In this document: piece after piece, positions 17,641 through 21,000 of the stretch
How positions within the stretch are numbered: position 1 is the first letter of the stretch
How the letters are laid out: the number at the start of each line of letters is the position of its first letter
From: Reticulitermes lucifugus
Lineage: Eukaryota; Arthropoda; Insecta; Blattodea; Rhinotermitidae
DNA length: 21,000 bases
NCBI GenBank assembly: GCA_026260175.1
Contig: JAKCWW010010714.1
Coordinates: 206 to 21,205 of the forward strand
Direction: 5' to 3'
The notes under the pieces: model-generated
What the model was told of the DNA's origin: nothing
The model's input: only the letters and a program-made list of their open reading frames with translations
Database searches by the model: none
Position numbers and translations under genes: made by a program

Positions 17641-19441
17641 TATTCTGTTGGAGCAGCCCTATAATTTCCATTTCAGAAAGCGTATATAAAATATATGTCA
17701 TCATATTCCTTATTTGTAAATGTTAAAGAGGCATTTTGAGTAATACTGCAGTGCAACAAAACACAGCCACACCAGCTGACACACGTAGACTGACAATCAT
17801 TCAAGGTCACAACTATTTAACTCAATATTGGCGTCAAATTGATGTATAGTTTATACAACATTTTTTGCCCCAAATTACCTCTAGAACATGCTCCTGAACA
17901 GCAAAGAAGAACAAGATAAGGGCACGTGTGAACTGTATATCAGTGGATTACACTTACAACTATGCCCACGTTTTCAGTTTCTTATTGCATAGTAAGTAAA
18001 AAGCATTCACACACACTGTGTCTGTTAGAATCTAACATATTTGTTCCTATATGCCCTTAGAATGTCCTTATGCCAGAATGGCTGTGTACTTTTACTGTCA
18101 GGGAATCTGAATAGTACAAACACTGTTATAACAGAACTGTCATTACAGTTAAGAAAGAGACAATAACTGCATGTTTTAAAACAGAAACAATACATACACA
18201 TTGTACTTTTCCAGACATAATATATCCTAATGTCAGTACAGATAATCCCCATTATCTGAGTCCCCAGAATAAATTTCCCCACATAAATGGGGCCAAATTT
18301 GTTTAACAACCAAGACACAAAAATTCCCTGCACTTCGAAGGATCTTGTCCCTTGAACATGAATTTGCCAACAGGAAATGATTTCAATCTGGTTTGTCAAA
18401 TATACAGGGCCAATAGTAATGTCCTTCGCTGTTGTATCTGACAGATCATTACTTATATCAGTTATTTATAAGCTTTCATTTACACCGGCATGTTAGTGAT
18501 TACTGATATATTCAAGATAATTGTCAAATCTCACCTGCAAACAGTTAATTTTTAAGGAATAATTCAATTTTTTTTTTGGTGCATTTGTTGGTGAACTGAA
18601 TAGTGAATAATTCAATGTTTGTAATTTTTAAAATACTGACTGTATTCAACATTCACATTGCAATCGTATGTCACTGCCTGACATATTGATATTCAGAAAG
18701 GACAATGATGCGTTGCATTCACCCATGACTGAAAATGGGGGAAACACAAAGAGACACAATGTTTTCAATAATTTCAAAATATTTAGCTCTGTAGTGCAAC
18801 AAAACTAGCATTTAACACATTGAGTTGGCAGACCTCAACAATGATTAATTTTTCACTAACACATTTAATTAATGTAAATTTGTAAAAGGTGCATATGTTC
18901 CAAGCAAAGGCCCAGTGTGTGTATACATTTAAGTACTATTTTCTGGACAAACTGAATAAACATCCTATATTACCATAATTACATATAAAATCTGTACTAC
19001 TGACAATACTACCCTTTTGTTACAGAATAAGTTGGTGTTGAGTTTCATGGCACATAAACACATTTTCATGCAAGAGTTCAACTGTATAATATACATTAGA
19101 AGAATTTTCTTTTCATGGGCTTACATTTTCTTTGAGATCTGGGTCTATTAAACACATTTTGTAAGGAATCTGATAAAATACATAAATATTAAGAAAATAT
19201 GTTTAAAACATAGAAGATGTGAATACTCACAAGTAATACTGAAAGTGTTAACAAAACAAACACATTTCATAGAAAAAATATAACTGGTTGAACCTCAAAT
19301 AAATTGAACAACTATCATTTGTGTTTCAAACATGGTACAGTAAAATACCTTACAACACAATCTTCAATTAAAAAAGATAACTATACAGTTACAAATATGT
19401 AAAAAGTAGAAGAGTTGAAGAAGGTGGTCTCAATATGCAAT
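17641..19441. other. AT-rich non-coding stretch
   Basis: No exon or repeat family supported. The right part, next to 19441, is likely the 3' UTR of the minus-strand gene ending at 19442. The minus-strand open frame at 18025-18399 shows no domain, splice context or family resemblance. Confidence 0.45.
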
Positions 19442-19515
19442 TCAGTCCAAGAATTCATCAGTGGATGTAACTGTGGCTTCAATCAACAATCCAAAGTCTA
19501 GTTCAGCTAAACTTG
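19442..19515 (-). CDS. Putative last coding exon of an unidentified minus-strand gene
   Basis: The minus strand has acceptor TTATTTACAG ending at 19516, then an exon encoding (A)SLAELDFGLLIEATVTSTD and EFLD, with TGA at 19444-19442. The split codon at its 5' end joins in phase with the exon at 19630-19701. The translation is acidic and hydrophobic in a helix-like pattern. I do not recognise the protein family. Good splice sites, phase agreement over two exons and a sensible C-terminus support a real gene. The rest of it lies to the right, outside the window or unrecognised in 19702-20830. Confidence 0.6.
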
Positions 19516-19629
19516 CTGTAAATAAATAACAAATTTCTTATATTACATGACAATAAATAACAAATTTCTTATATTACATGACAAAAAACACAAATGAATG
19601 TCATAAATTAATTAATAGCTTTACCATAC
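19516..19629 (-). other. Short intron (114 bp) in the minus-strand gene
   Basis: Donor GTATGG (19629-19624) and acceptor TTTACAG. More than half of it is a 31-bp direct duplication (19521-19582) next to the acceptor; without the duplication it would be about 83 bp. Confidence 0.55.
19521..19582. repeat. Exact 31-bp tandem duplication
   Basis: Two identical 31-bp units, 19521-19551 and 19552-19582, starting AATAAATAACAAATTTC. The perfect identity indicates a recent event or an assembly artefact. It duplicates the presumed branch-point and polypyrimidine region of the minus-strand intron but not the AG. Confidence 0.95.
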
Positions 19630-19701
19630 CTTTTGCTGTTAGTAAATCAAGAAATGTATCAAGAGGAGAAAGTCTGTCAGCAGAAGGAAAGGCAGCAAGG
19701 C
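19630..19701 (-). CDS. Putative internal coding exon of the same minus-strand gene
   Basis: A 72-base exon on the minus strand lies between acceptor TTATGTTGCAG (ending at 19702) and donor AAAAG|GTATGG (from 19629). It encodes LAAFPSADRLSPLDTFLDLL followed by TAK and a split codon that joins the next exon in frame. It is leucine-rich and helix-like, with no domain I can name. The preceding exon should end with one base of a split codon; I could not find it between 19702 and 20830. Confidence 0.55.
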
Positions 19702-20838
19702 CTGCAACATAAATGGAATTCAGATGATGAGAAGTATATTCCCTCATACACTTGAAAGCAAAGACATTGATGAAAACAAATAGTATGATTTTCTGATAGT
19801 GAAGTAACAGACTAATGAATGTGCTTTAACCCTTGCCACTTTCAGGTTCGGGATACTCTTAAAAGATTTTTGGCTATTCTGTCTGGGCATTTATGCCATT
19901 AAGGTATTAATATAGACAGTGTACCATTAAACCCTCCACAAAACCGCTGGTAATTTTCTGTACAAATAAAGATAATTAAAGACAAGAGTAAGTGACAGCT
20001 GGACACTTTAAATTCTTAAAAATTATGATATTGCCTGTGCCTTCTGTTCAAATAGAAAAGCGTTAATGTTTTCCCCACACTATTACCAACAGTCATGAGA
20101 TGGAAGATATTTCAGTGACCTACTGACATTCAAGCAGATTTAATATTTACAAGCGTGTGTACAAACTTGTAATAACAGTTGTGGTAGGCTAACTGCTTCA
20201 AAATCTTAATTAAAACCCTAAAAGAGGTGTAAGAGAAAGTGCACCACTTCTGAACATGACCTACAGACATTTAAATTAAATTTAAGGGAAGCTAGTTTTA
20301 AGAAGTACTTAATAATGCAATAACTGTCTTGCCACAGCACAAAAGTATCTTTCCATCCAAATTCTGTGAGCGCACAGTTTTACAAAAATTTGGGAGCTAC
20401 TGAAAAACTGTATGTACTAATACAATTCTAAGTTTAACTGAGGGAAAAAATGAAAGGGATTACTTTTCCTTTGAGTCAATAGTTACCAGTGTAATTCCCA
20501 TCGGAAGCTCACTGCAAATATCTGGCAATTACTATTCCTAGTTATGGCTCACACAGCTTGCCCTTTCACTGATCTGTTTGCACATATTATTCATGAAGCT
20601 AATCTAGCAGTTATATACTAATACAGATGAAGTCCAAATATTTTTAAAGTTAGTAATGTGCAATAAATGTTGTCTAAATATTTTCTTATCAGTAAAGCAC
20701 ACTACATATTTATAACTCAGACAATGGCATCCTTCAAATAGTGTACATACAGCATAATAAACTTTCCTAGTGTCAAGCCCCAACCTGAAAGTACCTCCCA
20801 GAATTTTTAAGCCATATTTTCATATATATATTTTGCAA
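19702..20838. other. Unassigned stretch, probably intron of the minus-strand gene
   Basis: AT-rich, no supported exon. A possible micro-exon near 20488-20512 on the minus strand was examined and does not keep frame. Confidence 0.4.
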
Positions 20839-21000
20839 AGTGAAGTGGAAAAAGCTATCAAGGAGATGAGGGATAAGAAGGCTACAGGAGATGATGATGT
20901 ACCTGGGGATGTACTCAAATTGTTGGGAGAAGGTGGCCTAAGGCTAATGACACAGATGATCAACAGCATGTATGTAACTGGAGAATGGCCCAGAGATTTT
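20839..21000 (+). mobile_element. RTE-like LINE reverse transcriptase, cut by the window edge
   Basis: An open frame from 20839 to the last base encodes SEVEKAIKEMRDKKATGDDD, VPGDVLKLL and SMYVTGEWPRDF without a stop. The pattern KKA.G.D..P.(E/D).LK, then a leucine-rich helix, then Y.TGEWP.DF is the start of the reverse-transcriptase domain of RTE-type non-LTR retrotransposons. The 5' side is truncated, because sequence before about 20835 is unrelated AT-rich DNA. This is the common 5'-truncation or fragment pattern of LINE copies, and the rest continues to the right. Confidence 0.8.

Noticed and set aside
18025..18399. 124-residue minus-strand open frame
   Set aside because: No domain, no splice context and an irregular Cys/Phe-rich composition typical of AT-rich non-coding DNA.

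Overview
This is an AT-rich animal nuclear window, almost certainly from an insect. It has spliced genes with GT-AG introns and many decayed transposable elements: mariner-type transposase relics, RTE-like LINE fragments, tRNA-derived SINEs, MITEs and hammerhead-ribozyme repeats of the kind carried by Penelope-like elements. A cockroach, termite or other polyneopteran would fit this mix, but that is an inference and the sequence does not settle it. There is no bacterial operon, CRISPR array, rRNA or recognisable tRNA gene.

Layout. Positions 1-3876 are repeat-rich and probably lie in an intron of the RTF2 gene, whose 5' exons appear to be left of the window. They hold a hammerhead copy (92-134), a hairpin MITE (549-757), half of a CAGTA-ended element (844-915), an RTE C-terminal relic on the minus strand (1680-1866), a diverging pair of hammerhead motifs (1998-2632) and a 639-bp element with TIRs and an 8-bp target-site duplication (2700-3338). 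The one confidently identified host gene is RTF2 (replication termination factor 2 / RTFDC1) on the plus strand, with its last three coding exons at 3877-4089, 6933-7284 and 8090-8289 and a poly(A) signal at 8318-8323. Its 2.8-kb intron holds a dead mariner-like transposase. Downstream are a SINE (8580-8760), a 175-bp TA-flanked MITE (9277-9451), an old repeat with a hammerhead-like hairpin (9900-10075), a minus-strand SINE of the same family (10920-11226) and an RTE C-terminal relic (11541-11845).

Two small exons at 12501-12545 and 14362-14421 look like the 3' end of a second plus-strand gene that I cannot name. On the minus strand, two exons at 19630-19701 and 19442-19515 look like the 3' end of a third, also unnamed, gene. 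The right edge (20839-21000) enters an RTE-type reverse transcriptase.

The most interesting structure is at 16409-17045. A 621-bp insertion made of two inverted hammerhead-bearing arms is flanked by an exact 8-bp duplication (TCTGTCAT). It sits inside an older mariner-type transposase, next to the codon for its second catalytic Asp. A second pair of outward-facing hammerheads at 1998-2632 has the same arrangement, so these inverted double-ribozyme units may be a recurring product of this element family.
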